Origin: Prorocentrum cordatum
Lineage: Eukaryota > Sar > Dinophyceae > Prorocentrales > Prorocentraceae
DNA: 64,000 nt
Direction of reading: 5' to 3'
Assembly (NCBI GenBank): GCA_963575745.1
Contig: CAUYUJ010020703.1
Span: forward strand, 77,849-141,848
Part shown: positions 18,850-28,544 of the stretch, piece by piece
Position numbering within the stretch: position 1 is the first letter of the stretch
Layout of the letters: each line of letters starts with the position of its first letter
Notes under the pieces: generated by a model
What the model saw: the letters and a program-made list of their open reading frames with translations, nothing else
Told to the model about the DNA's origin: nothing
The model's database searches: none
Translations under genes and position numbers: made by a program

Positions 18850-21515
18850 GCAGAGAGGGGCCGACGAAGCGAACGCGCGGGCTGCCACTCAGACGTGCAC
18901 CGAAAGCAGCACTCCCAACCTGGTGGCGTGGAAATCCCGGTGGGCGGCGCGACCATGAACGCGCAGAGGTCGATCACCCGTTGTGAGTCGGCATAGGGCC
19001 CGACGTAAACGAGCAGGTCCGACAGGCACTTCAAGGCGACATCCATGCCGTAGGTGACACGACAGCATCGTGTCGGCGCCGGAATGAAGAGGGGGCAGCC
19101 TCGTCACAGACATGACTGCAAACGGCAGATCCCCAGGTATGTACACCTGATGGCACAACTTGAAAGCGAAGTTCATGAAAGAGAAAGCAGCCGACGGGCG
19201 CCCAGAGCCACCCATGCCGAAATCCTTGCACCGAGAGGGACGGCACCGTAGCAAGTCCCCACGGAACCCAAGCGGTCACCAGTGGAAGCTGACACCAAGC
19301 AGGAGCAGGCCAAGGGCCACCTGGCCGCCCATCCCCGGTGTGGTCATGCACGGAATCCGAACCGAAACCTCACGAAACCCTCCCAGTCGCCAGCGGAGGC
19401 CGACGCCAGACAGGAGCAGGTCAGGGGCCACCTGACTGTCCGTCCCCAATGAAACACGCATGGAATTCAGGCTGTCAGAGCACCAACGGACAGCAATATT
19501 GGCGGCGACTCCAGCCGCGTGGGGTAACCCCGGTGAGACGAGGGAGATGAAAAGGAAGTGCACGCCAGGCACGGTCGGCAACCCGTTGTGGCAGCTACCC
19601 GTTGCGGCAATAGGAAACAGGAGACACGAGCATCGGAGCCCACTGATCACTTTCGGCCATCAGCAGGGGGGGAGGGGTGGCGCCGGCTGAAGGCAGCCAA
19701 TAGGCACTTACCACCCAGTCCCGATTAATACATGATCCCAGCGACGCAGGAGAGGGAGAGTCAGCAAACCGCTGAAGCAAAAGGAGAAGAAAGAGGAGAG
19801 TTCACCATAACCCGGTGTTCACTGACGCGCACGCCAGGCGCTCGGTACCGAATGCATGATCACAGTGACGCAGGAGGGGGGGAGTCAGCTAGCCGCTGAA
19901 GCAAAAGGAGAAGAAGGAGGAAAACTCACCATAACCCTGTGTACACTGACACAAACGCCAGGCGCGGCGCTCGGTATCGATGCTTACCTCAGTAAACCCG
20001 CCACGGGCACCAGTTTGCCATTGCTCTTCGCACGAAGTCCTGGGAAAAGCTGGGCTCTTTCGGCCGCGAAGTAGCGTGCAGTCACGGATGATGAAGTCCT
20101 CCATTGAGCTAGCACACCATCCCGTATGCGCCAGCGGGTGTAGGCAATGCGTGCTTTTTGGATACGCCAGCTGCTGGGAATGCTTTTAAGTCAGCGGCCA
20201 CAGGCGCGCGCGCCAGCGGCGAGTCCAGTCAAAGCGAGGCACGCAGCGACAAATTCACCTAAAGCAGCGGGGCGCAGCTTCACCTAGAGCGGCTCGGCGG
20301 AGCCTCGCGCAGCACTTCGGCGGCGGACCGGCGAGTGGAGGGGGCAAAGACCGAGTCGCAGTGCCAGCGCGCAAATATGCAAGGCGTCGGAAGCGTCAGG
20401 TAGTCGGGAAAAAACGACGACCAGGGACAAAAGCAGCACAAATTAATGCAAGGGCGCAAGACCCCAGACAACTTCGAGAGCACCAGGGTGGCCGCAGCCA
20501 AGAGGACCGACAGTCGGAGGTCGAATCGGTGCCCGGTGCGGGCGAGCGCTGGCAGGCTGCGAGGAACCAGGGCGGCCGAAACCGCGAAGTCCGACGGCGG
20601 CAGAACGCGCGAGTACGAGAAGCAGCCAAGCTGCCGCGCGGCCAAGATGGCGCGGGCCACCACGAACAAGCGCATGAAGTGGCGCCAGCAATGTCGCACA
20701 CCAGGAGCACTGAAGAGGGTCACGAGCCCGTAGTTAGCACGCCGGAAGTGGCGACAGGCGAGCATCGGCACCACGGGGAAGACCCGGGACTGGAACCAGG
20801 GTCGCAACCGCAGCGTGGCAGGAACACGGAAGGTCTAGGCTGAGCCAGAGACGGCCGCGGGCCCCGAGGGGGGGGGAGAAACCCCGACTTGGGCGGAAGA
20901 GCGGGGCGCCACCAAACGACGGGGAGACCGGGGGCCAAGCCGAGGGGGGGGGCACCCCGACCCGGCGGCCCGCCCGGAGTCGCGGGGAAGGGACGCGCCA
21001 GAAGTGAAAACAACTAAGGCAGGCCAGAGGCCGACGGGGGACAGGTGGGCCACAGCCCGAGCGGTAGCCCACGAGTCAATTGCCAGCAGGCCACTGCCCG
21101 AGTTCCCAAGGGCGGGGACCAGCGGGGGCTGGGCAGGGAGTGGCGCCAGGGAAGGGGCACTGCCTGCAAGTCAAGCGACGGCCACAGCAAGGACTGCAGC
21201 AGACGCGTCTAGGGTGAAACAAGCGGGGGACAGGTGGACCGCGGCCCCGGCGGTGATCCACGAGCCAGGATTGTCAGCAGCCCGCTGTCCCTGTCCCGAG
21301 GGCAGGGAACAACGGGGGGGGAAACCTCGAGCCGAGACGGCTTGAGCCAAGTGCTTGAGCCAGTGGGCTTCGGAACTGTTGGCTGTTGGGGGGTACGTTT
21401 TTTTGGTCGCGGGCGGACGCGGATTCGCTGTCGCCGAACTGAGAGGTCCGGGCCACGGGCATGCCAAATTAGCAACGCGCAAGCCTACAAGCGTAGCTGC
21501 CGAGCCCGCTCGCAC
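18850..21515 (-). CDS. Gene gamma: minus-strand coding-like region, exon structure unresolved
   Basis: Several minus-strand stretches have strong GC bias at third codon positions and natural composition: 19,060-18,850 (DVALKCLSDLLVYVGPYADS), 19,254-19,150 (GGSGRPSAAFSFMNFAFKL), 19,500-19,276, 20,760-20,430 (hydrophobic, with ARAILAARQLGCFSYSRVLP) and 21,345-21,170. Tandem repeats inside are codon multiples: 111 bp twice from 19,300 and 189 bp twice from 21,036. A further 124-bp pair at 19,731-19,985 carries a short GTGARYT...TTTTGCTTCAG segment resembling a mini-intron. I do not recognise a family. The hydrophobic block suggests a membrane segment. It could be one gene or more, and some pieces may be decayed. 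Intron boundaries were not established. Confidence 0.3.
19300..19521. repeat. 111-bp tandem duplication
   Basis: CAGGAGCAGG followed by GGGCCACCTG starts at 19,300 and again at 19,411. The spacing of 111 bp is 37 codons. Copies are diverged but clearly related. Confidence 0.7.
19731..19985. repeat. 124-bp tandem duplication
   Basis: CATGATC(C/A)CAG(C/T)GACGCAG starts at 19,731 and 19,855. Both copies contain CCGCTGAAGCAAAAGGAGAAG and a TCACCATAACCC block. Confidence 0.85.
21036..21413. repeat. 189-bp tandem duplication
   Basis: GGGGGACAGGTGG starts at 21,036 and 21,225. The following 90 bp (GCCCACGAG or ATCCACGAG, GCCAGCAGGCC or GTCAGCAGCCC) align. The spacing of 189 bp is 63 codons. Confidence 0.7.
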
Positions 21516-21638
21516 TGCCTACCGCCGGTGGGGCCGCGGGCGGATGGGGAGCAGCTGTTGGGGATATTTTTTTTGATTGGCGGCTCCAAGGAAAAGTCCG
21601 AGAAGCGGGGCGGGCGCGGCTGGGGCACAGGGCGAGAT

Positions 21639-21775
21639 AATCCCACCAGCCCTCTGGGCGTAGGTGGTTCCGGGAGTTTCCTCTTCCAACCTCCTTCATC
21701 CCATTCGGGGAGGGGTTTACCCCTCCCCCTAACCCCTCCCCTGGACTTGGACGGAGGGGGGCGCTTGTAGTTAGA
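21639..21775. mobile_element. CCCACCAGCCC-type element, complete left end
   Basis: AATCCCACCAGCCCTCTGGG, GTAGGTGGTT, pyrimidine block, CATTCGGGGAGGGGTTTAC, CCCTCCCCTGGACTTGGACG. An inverted copy of the first word (GGGCTGGTGGGGATA) lies at 22,613, so the complete element may span 21,639-22,625. Confidence 0.55.
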
Positions 21776-21879
21776 GCGTCCAAAACGGCCTCGGCGAGGA
21801 AACCAAAATCATAGGTTTTACAATGGTTTTGGCTGATTTTGGAGGCTCCCGAGGGGGGGGGCTAATTGAGGGACCCCCT

Positions 21880-22190
21880 TCCTTTGATCGATCACCTCCA
21901 AGATGGCCCCAAAAGCGTTCCCAAGGCTCCCAAGAGCGCCCCAAGAGGACCTCAAGAGGCGCCCAGGAGGCCCCAAGAGGCGACCAGGAGGCCCCAAGAG
22001 GCTTCCAAGAGTCCCCCAAAATACCCCAAAGAGGCCCCCAAGAGGCCCCAAGAGGCTCCCTCGAGGCACCCAAGACGGTCCAAGAAGCTCCCGAGACCGC
22101 CAAGAGGCCCCCAAGACGCCCCAAGAGACCTCAAAGAATATCCCAAGAGACATCCCAAGAGACTCTGCGAGGCATTCAAGAGGCCTTTGA
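21880..22190. repeat. CCCCAAGAGGC minisatellite
   Basis: About 300 bp of 10-13-bp units around CCCCAAGAGGCC, including perfect neighbours such as AGGAGGCCCCAAGAGGC. Confidence 0.85.
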
Positions 22191-22209
22191 CTCTTCTGAT
22201 CGCCCTTTA

Positions 22210-22249
22210 TCCTCCTCCTCCTCCTCCTCCCCCTCAGCATCACCATCAC

Positions 22250-22305
<56 letters not shown>

Positions 22306-22505
22306 CCATCACCATCACCATCGTCAAGACCACCACCATCATAGTCATCATCAGCATCATCAATATCAACATCAACATCAACATCATCATCCGCCTATTC
22401 CTCCTCCTCCTCCTCCTCATTCCTCCCTCCCCACCCTCCTCCTCCTCCTCCTCCTCCTCCTCCTCCTCCTCCTCCTCCTCCTCCTCTTCCGCCTCCGACT
22501 CCTCC
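22210..22505. repeat. (CCT)n and (CAT)n compound microsatellite
   Basis: CCT run at 22,211-22,232, CAT/CACCAT run at 22,240-22,390, then CCT again to about 22,500. Confidence 0.97.
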
Positions 22506-23346
22506 TCATTCCCCCCCCCCCTGGGGTACGACGGCCTCCCCAACCCCGTGTTCCTCTGTATGCTTCCCCGCTTCCATGATCACCTCTACTCGCCTGGGCG
22601 TCGTTTCTGGATGGGCTGGTGGGGATACGCGAAGCGTAAAGAATTGGTTACGACGGCGCATAGGCCGACGCAACAAGTGCACCTGCAAGAGGCAAAATGC
22701 CCCTCATTAAAATGCGAGCGACCCAGAAACGCGGACGCAAGCACCAGACTGAAGCAGACGGAGGAGAAGTCGCACAGTTGCGCCAGCTCGAACCGTACAG
22801 TCCAGCGAGCACTGGCTAGGGCGTCGGTGGGGAAAGCGGCGGGGGCGAGAAAAAGGGAGGAAGAAATCTGCTGGGGATACGCGAAGCGCCAAGAATTCGA
22901 AGACGGGGCCACGAGATACGAGGAGATACCATGGCCCTGGCCATGACATCCCCACCCCCTAGTCATCACCCCCTCGTGGCCGCTCCCGAAGGGCGCCACA
23001 AGGTTCCGCCCTGCAGCGGTGCCGGGGAGGCGCTGATCAGACTGGGAGCCCACACCAGAGCGTCCGCGCCCGAGAGAGAGGGAGACGGAGAGGCAGAGAG
23101 ACGGGTCTCTGTGGTGGTGCAAGAACGGGGGCATGGGGGGGGGGAGACAGGGAGGGGATGAAGGCCTGCCACACAACTGCCTTGCGCGATGGCTTGTGCA
23201 TGCCACCCGCGCGGCACGGCGAACAAACATGGCGCGCACGCGCGACCTTACGCGGGCAGCTCACGCGACGATGTCCGCACCATTGACCCTCGTTGGCTAC
23301 GTCGCTCAACTGCCCCGAACCCGCCCGGGGCATCGCCCCGAGTTGT
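22506..23346. other. Unassigned DNA with short direct repeats
   Basis: GGGGATACGCGAAGCG occurs at about 22,622 and again at 22,874, each followed by (T/C)AAAGAATT- or CAAGAATT-like sequence. At 22,925-22,990 the words CCATGGCCCTGGCCATGACA and TAGTCATCACCCCC match the right end of the CCAAGAGGGG family. No gene recognised. Confidence 0.4.
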
Positions 23347-23634
23347 CACTACGAGCCCGGCCGTCCGGCCGAGGCGGCGCTGTGCTGTCCACGCTGACGG
23401 GAGAGCTCGAGGCCCCGAAACCGTGTGGCCCCGGAATCCCCAACGACCGCACCGCGCGGGCCGTCTCCCCACGGTGTCTCGGGACCTTGCCACTACGAGC
23501 CCGGCCGTCCGGCCGAAACGGCGCTGTGCTGTCCACGCTGACGGGAGAGCTCGAGGCCCCGAAACCGTGTGGCCCCGGAATCCCCAACGACCGCACCGCG
23601 CGGGCCGTCACCCCACGGTGTCTCGGGACCCTGG
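23347..23634. repeat. 144-bp tandem duplication
   Basis: Two copies (23,347 and 23,491), each starting CACTACGAGCCCGGCCGTCC and ending CCACGGTGTCTCGGGACC, are nearly identical. The unit is 48 codons, so frames stay open through both copies. It is related to the CCGTGCGG palindromic repeat at 41,020-41,230 and to 23,840-23,945. Confidence 0.9.
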
Positions 23635-24149
23635 AGTCAGGTCGGGCATGTCCCCCTACAGGCGGATTTTGGACGGATTTTGAACGAAATGTACCCGTAC
23701 AGGCGGATTTTAGGAACAAAAGCGCCAACATACGAAAAACATGCGCAAAAATACTAAACACATCGTCCCTGGACTATTTTTTTACAATGTTTGAATGTTC
23801 CCCCTGTAGAGGGACAGGCCTGACCTTACCCTGGAGGTCCTGGTCGCTCGAGACCTCCTCGGAGAACGCCCCGAGTCCCAAAACCGTGCGGCGACTCAAT
23901 CAGCCCCACGGACTCACCACGCGGTGCGGCCAGCGCGCTGTTCGGGGGCTCCCGACTGGTGGAAAATCGCGGATCGACTGATTCCGGGTCAATCCAAGCC
24001 GGGGTCCGTCAGGCTGTGCAGGGTCCTGCAAGACCCTGCAGGATCCTGCACGCGAGCCCGGGTCAATGCGCCCGTGGCTCCGCAGGATCCTGCAGGATCC
24101 GCCGCTCTGACTGAACCCCGTCTGCACTGACCCCCGTCTCTGGAGCCCC

Positions 24150-25047
24150 GAGAGGAGAGACGAGTCTGCCCGCGCTGGCCAGGAGCGGGCCTCCGTGTCC
24201 AACACGGCCCGCGCTTTCTGCGCGGGCATCATCCCGGCAACCGCCTTCGCCCGCAGCGTCTGCTCCAGCGCCGCGACCAGCTCGTCGCGTGCCTCGTCGC
24301 GCTCCTCTCGGCGGGGGGGGGGGGGGGGCCGAGGAGGGCGCACAGCCAGACGGCAGGGGCCTGCCCTTTGAGACACTCCGGGAGGAGAGCTGCGCCTCCT
24401 GCGCGGGTCAGACGGGGGAGAGGGTGGTGCTGCGCCTGGCGCCACGGAGCGGGAGGATGACGAGGACGGGGCTGAGGGCGAGCCCTCCACCCCCTGCCCA
24501 TCCGCCTCATTCTACTCCTTCAGTCGCATCCTCATCTCTCCCTCCTCTCCTTCGGGTGAGGCGGGGAAGCCCTGGGCTGGACTGGCACTAAGTGCTTCGC
24601 ATTCGATGGGCGACTTGCTGTGCAGAGAAGCCCCAGCCCGCCATTGATGGCACCCAGCATCGTACCCTTGAGCCGCCCCTCTGGACAAGAGAAGCTCTCT
24701 TGCCCAGAAACGCGGCGAGTGACGTGCGGTTATCCCCGCTCCCCCGCGCGTAACCGACCCGGCGGAGTGCCGCCCTTACGGGGGTGCAGTGACACACAGA
24801 TGAATAGGCACAAATCCCAGGATTCCCCATATTGCTCCATCTGTTCTGGAGCTTCGTCTCCCCCCTGACTTCCCGTATTGCCCCTTCTTTTCCGAAGGAT
24901 CAGCGATGATCTGTGTCTGCGGGTGTAATTTTGCCCCCCTCTGGAGTCCTCTTCTACGGACTCCGCGTATCGCGTGGTTGCCAGGTAGAGCGACTTCAGC
25001 TTCTTCATCTCCAGCTTCTGCTTCTCCACCACCTTCATCGCCTCGGC

Positions 25048-25087
<40 letters not shown>

Positions 25088-26059
25088 GGAGGAGGAGGAG
25101 GAGGAGGAGGAGGAGGAGGGAGGAGGAGGAGGAGGAGGAGGAAGAGGAGGAGGAGGAGGAGGAGGAGGAGGAGGAGGAGGAGGAGGACGACGAGGAGGGA
25201 GGAGGGCCTCGGCGAGGTCGGTCTTCGTGGAGGCCAAATGCCGCTCCGCCTCGCTCGCCCGGCTCTCGGCGTCCTGCGCCGCGCGCTGGAGCATCTGCAC
25301 CACGCTCTGGAACTTGGCAATCATGGAGGTGCCTCCGGCGGCCAGCTCCTCCTCCTCCTCCTCCTCCTCCTCCTCCTCCTCCTCCTCCTCCTCCTCCTCC
25401 TCCTCCTCCTCCTCCTCCTCTCCTCCTCCCTCCTCCTCCTCCTCCTCCTCCTCCTCTCCCTCCTCCTCCTCCTCCTCCTCCTCCTCCTCCTCCTCCTCCT
25501 CCTCCTCCTCCTCCTCCTCCTCCTCCTCTGCCTCTGGCGGCTCACGGGAGAGGAAATAGTGTAACGCAGAATGGCATGAACATAACAACTCGGAGGTCCG
25601 CGCGGATTTCTCGGATCTGCGCTGGACCCCCCTCCCTGGCGCGCGGAGCGCGCCAGGGGCGGCGCCGGAGGCGCCGCCAGGGGCGCGGGGGGGGTGGGCG
25701 CACCCTTCTGAGAGGGCCCCCACTCCCCTCTCACAGGGCTCAGCCTAAACGCTGCTTTTAGTTCTCGTCTTTTGTATGTTTTCCCTCGGCTTGTCTTCGC
25801 TCCTCCTATGCTGTAAACTGGAATCAAAACCAACACGGCCCACGAAACCGCCAAAACACAGCTCAGTTCGAGCCCTGCACCGCCCCAGACGTGGGCGGCA
25901 CGGCGGGCGGGGCGCGAGCGGGGCTGTGACGGCCAACTGAGAGGGGGCCGAGGGACGCACAAATAAACAAACGCAAATCCTAATTAGGGTTCCTCGTATT
26001 TGCAATATTTTCTGGATGTTCGTCTTCCCCTCCAGTTCCCGTACCTTCCATATCTTCAT
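24150..26059 (-). CDS. Gene beta: coiled-coil protein exons (partial)
   Basis: Four minus-strand exons are proposed. D, about 26,059-25,985, contains YLMKIWKVRELEGKTNIQKI. A, 25,345-25,208, is 46 codons including QRAAQDAESRASEAERHLAS. B, 25,041-24,958, contains EKQKLEMKKLKSLYLATTRY. C, 24,304 to about 24,150, contains ERDEARDELVAALEQTLRAK. A and B join in phase 0 across a GC-AG intron (25,207-25,042). C starts after a C-rich tract ending AGAG. Charged, heptad-like Leu/Ala/Glu/Lys composition and very high GC3 (A, C) mark real coding sequence, probably coiled coil. The D-to-A intron holds copies of element A and of the ACGGCCCACGA family. D-A and B-C phases are unresolved. The family is unknown. 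Confidence 0.5.
25042..25207 (-). repeat. Microsatellite intron: (CCT)n plus (CAT)12
   Basis: On the plus strand this is (GAT)12 at 25,048-25,083 followed by (GGA)n to about 25,195. Read on the minus strand it starts GCCCTCC and ends CATGCCGAG, exactly between exons A and B of gene beta. The 8-bp word GCCGAGGC spans both boundaries. Confidence 0.7.
25346..25530. repeat. (CCT)n microsatellite
   Basis: About 185 bp of nearly perfect CCT directly upstream of gene beta exon A on the minus strand. It is opposite in strand sense to the (GGA)n on the other side of that exon. Confidence 0.97.
25593..25690. mobile_element. Foldback element A, copy 2 (right arm lost)
   Basis: GGTCCGCGCGGATTTCTCGG, then CTGCGCTGGACCCCCCTCCC, GGCGCGCGGAGCGCGCC and GGCGCCGCCAGGGG. 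The right inverted arm is missing and the sequence passes into G-rich DNA. Confidence 0.8.
25740..25890. mobile_element. GCTTTTAGTTCTCG...ACGGCCCACGA family element, copy 2
   Basis: CTAAACGCTGCTTTTAGTTC, TTTTCCCTCGGC, then ACACGGCCCACGAAACCGCC. It is the shortest copy, without the hairpin insert of copies 1 and 3. Confidence 0.6.
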
Positions 26060-26278
26060 GAGGTACGCTCACAAGCCGCAAGGAACGTCGACATGGCCTT
26101 CGCAAGGGCCGGACCCCCCTCCCCCGGAGAACGTCCGGCTGACGAGTCCCCTGCCCTCCCACAGAAGGCTCACCCCCCTCTGGCCCCAGCAACTTCTGCT
26201 CGAAGCGCCCGGGTGCCTGGCAGCCTCGGTGTCAAGACCGAGATGATGCTCTCCAGGAGGCCCCTGTCCTTTGAGCAT

Positions 26279-26484
26279 CGGCGGCGAGCGAGGGGGGGGG
26301 GAACTGAGAAGGGGCAGGCCTTCTCAGAAGGCTCGGAGACCCCAGGCCTTCGGAGAAGTTTCTCAAGCCTTCCCCGAAGACGCTGAAAGCCTCTCAGACG
26401 GCTCGAGGGCATCTGAGACGTCCTGCCGCCTGCTGAGAAGGCCGTCTCCTTCTCACTGACCCCCCCCCCCTCGCTTGCCGCCGA
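26279..26484. mobile_element. Element C, copy 3 (complete)
   Basis: TCGGCGGCGAGCGAGGGGGG to CCCTCGCTTGCCGCCGA, inverted ends, with CCTTCTCAGAAGG and CTGCTGAGAAGGCC inside. It abuts a minus-strand open stretch at 26,278-26,175 (DRGLLESIISVLTPRLPGTR) that ends at a GTGAGC donor and may be another exon of gene beta. Confidence 0.85.
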
Positions 26485-26487
26485 TTG

Positions 26488-26697
26488 AAGCCTCCCCAAT
26501 GGAGTCCGAGCAGATGAGGTCGGGGTATCGCGCCGCATCGCCAATGCATCGGCGATGTGTCGGCGGTGCGGCGACGTTGGCGACGCATCGCCGCGCCACT
26601 GGCGTGGACAAACCGAACCGCATCATCGATGCAACATCGATGCGAAGCGATCCTCCGACCCCATCCGCTGACCCCATCTGGGAGGCCCAGATCGGGC
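26488..26697. mobile_element. Palindromic element D, copy 3
   Basis: GAAGCCTCCCCAATGGAG, GATGAGGTCGGGGTATCGCG, ATGCATCGGCGATG, ending GCGATCCTCCGACCCCATCC and CCCCATCTGGGAGGCC. It lies only a few bases from element C copy 3. Confidence 0.8.
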
Positions 26698-27008
26698 GTG
26701 AATCAATGTGGGGGCGATCAACGGCGAGGGGCGAAACGTGCACCCCTCGTGCTCAGGCCCCTTTGGGGCAAAAAATATGCACCTTTCTTCACCACCCATT
26801 TATCGGCTACACGCAAGAGTGACCCTGGGTAAGAAAAGTGACCTTTGTTGCGCGGCTTTTGGGGGGCCGCGGGGGGACCAAACCTGGGCGCGCAAGCCGC
26901 TGCTCGTGCTTCGTTTTCAGCCATCTGGGGGCCCATATGTGCCCGCACCAGAGGTCACTCCGGCGAAAGGCCACTCTCACGTCCAGTCGACTCGATCGCA
27001 CCCCCGCT

Positions 27009-27367
27009 ACTCCAGATTTCGTAATAAAAGGGAGGGGGTCTGGACCCTCCAAGACAAGCCATTTCAGACCTCCCCCGTGGGAGAACCCTCCAAAACGTCG
27101 TCCCCAGACCCCCCAGGCCCTCCAAGACAGCCTGGAAGAGACCCCCCCCGAAATGAGACCCCCCTGCCTTTCTTACGAGATCTGGAATACCCGACGCCCG
27201 AGCAGATCGGGAGGGGGTCTCATTTCGGGGGGGGTCTCTTCCAGGCTATCTTGGGGGGCCTGGGGGGTCTGGGGACGATGTTTTGGAGGGTTCTCCCACG
27301 GGGGAGGTCTGAAATGGCTTGTCTTGGAGGGTCCAGACCCCCTCCCTTTTATTACGAAATCTGGAGT
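27009..27367. repeat. Long inverted repeat, 156-bp arms with 47-bp loop
   Basis: Arms 27,009-27,164 and 27,212-27,367 are reverse complements with only a few differences by eye. The left arm starts ACTCCAGATTTCGTAATAAA and the right arm ends TTTATTACGAAATCTGGAGT. The loop carries TACCCGACGCCCGAGCAGAT, which is repeated directly after the right arm at 27,368-27,391. A transcript would fold into a long hairpin. Confidence 0.95.
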
Positions 27368-27577
27368 ACCCGACGCCCGAGCAGATCGGGTTTCTGCTGA
27401 CCCGGGCCAATGCAGACCTTGGCCAGCCGGGCTCTGCAAGCTCCTGCCGGAGCCCGGGCGCTCGCCGAAGGCCCCCGCAGGTGCCCCCCGGCCCCGCAGG
27501 GCGCCGGCCAGACCCGGCGACCTGGCGCCGACCCCCGTCTGCATCGACCCCCGCCTGCGCTGCGCCCCGGCACTCGG

Positions 27578-27738
27578 GGGGCGGCCAAGAGGGGAGCGTC
27601 CAGGAGAGGGGGGGGGGCGCAGATCCTGGCCAGCGGCGCGTGCGCGGCCCTTGGGGAGGGGGGGGGGCGCCAGGAAGTCTGGGGAGCTCTCGTGGCCCCC
27701 GCCGTGGGATCCCCCCGAGCCACCACCCCCCTCTGACG
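27578..27738. mobile_element. GGCCAAGAGGGG family element, copy
   Basis: GGCGGCCAAGAGGGGAGCGT, CTGGCCAGCGGCGCGTGCG, CCCCCGCCGTGGGATCCCCC, CCACCACCCCCCTCTGACGA. The same order as 29,050-29,240. Confidence 0.7.
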
Positions 27739-28186
27739 AGTAGCTATGCAAGGACCCCTAACCCTGTGGGAGGCGACCCAAGTAAGGAGGCCCCATTAGC
27801 AAGCAAGTAAGGGACCGATTAGCATGCAATGCAATGCAAGGGCCCAAGGAAGGAGGCCAAGAACACTAGGAGGATAGGGGGTCTTAGTGTCCCTAATTAC
27901 TGTGAAGACGGGGACCTCAGTGAGGCCGCGCCTCCATCGTGTTACAGTCGGGGCCCTGAAGAAGGAACCCTTTTCGTTGGGGAGGGGCTCCGCGTTCCTC
28001 AAGTGTTTCACAGTTTGCCTCAGGTTTTCCTTATGTTTCCGATAGGAAATCGAAGCTTAACTTATGGGAAAAAAAAGGGGTTCGTTCCTTATTTAGGGTT
28101 CCTTAGGTCAACGCCCCGACTGTATTAGGGTTAGGGGCTCGTTCATCTTCGGTCACACCCATCTGATAGAAGAACAAAAGGCATAA

Positions 28187-28335
28187 CCATGAGCTGTTGG
28201 CGCTCCACGCGCGGCAGCAGCGCGCGGAGCGCGCCAGGGGCTGCGCCGGAGGCGCCGCCTGGGGGCACCCGGCGCGGATCCAAGAAATCCGCGCTGAGCG
28301 CCCAACATGTTATGTTTGTGGCGTTGTTTCTCCTT
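28187..28335. mobile_element. Foldback element A, copy 3
   Basis: GAGCTGTTGGCGCTCCACGC on the left, GATCCAAGAAATCCGCGCTG then AGCGCCCAACA on the right. The core GCGCGGAGCGCGCCAGGGG is conserved. The left arm is partly replaced by GCAGCAG repeats. Confidence 0.8.
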
Positions 28336-28410
28336 GGATCTGAGGCCCCCGAGACACACAGGTTCAGTGGTTCCTGTATTCTCGATTACCCTAATTAGTC
28401 ATCTCTCCTC

Positions 28411-28544
28411 TCTGGGGAAACCAAAGAGGGACCAAGACCGCTACTCCCCGGACCTCTCCCCAGGCGCGTCCTGGCCACGATTTCGAGGCGCATCCAGCGG
28501 TGGCGACGAGGGCCTCCCAGGAGGCCCAAAAAGGCGAAAACGGG
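28411..28544. mobile_element. Element G, copy 2
   Basis: Matches 14,092-14,226: TCTGGGGAAACCAAAG, CTCCCCGGACCTCTCCCC, GATTTCGAGGCGCATCCAGC, GGAGGCCCAAAAAGG. No coding potential. Confidence 0.7.

Noticed and set aside
20361-20843. 160-codon Arg/Gln-rich plus-strand frame
   Set aside because: It is antisense to a minus-strand stretch with better GC3 and more natural composition, so the plus frame is probably a shadow.
25859-25890. tRNA-like B box (CAGTTCGAGCCC)
   Set aside because: No A box at suitable distance and no cloverleaf. The other family copies do not keep the motif.
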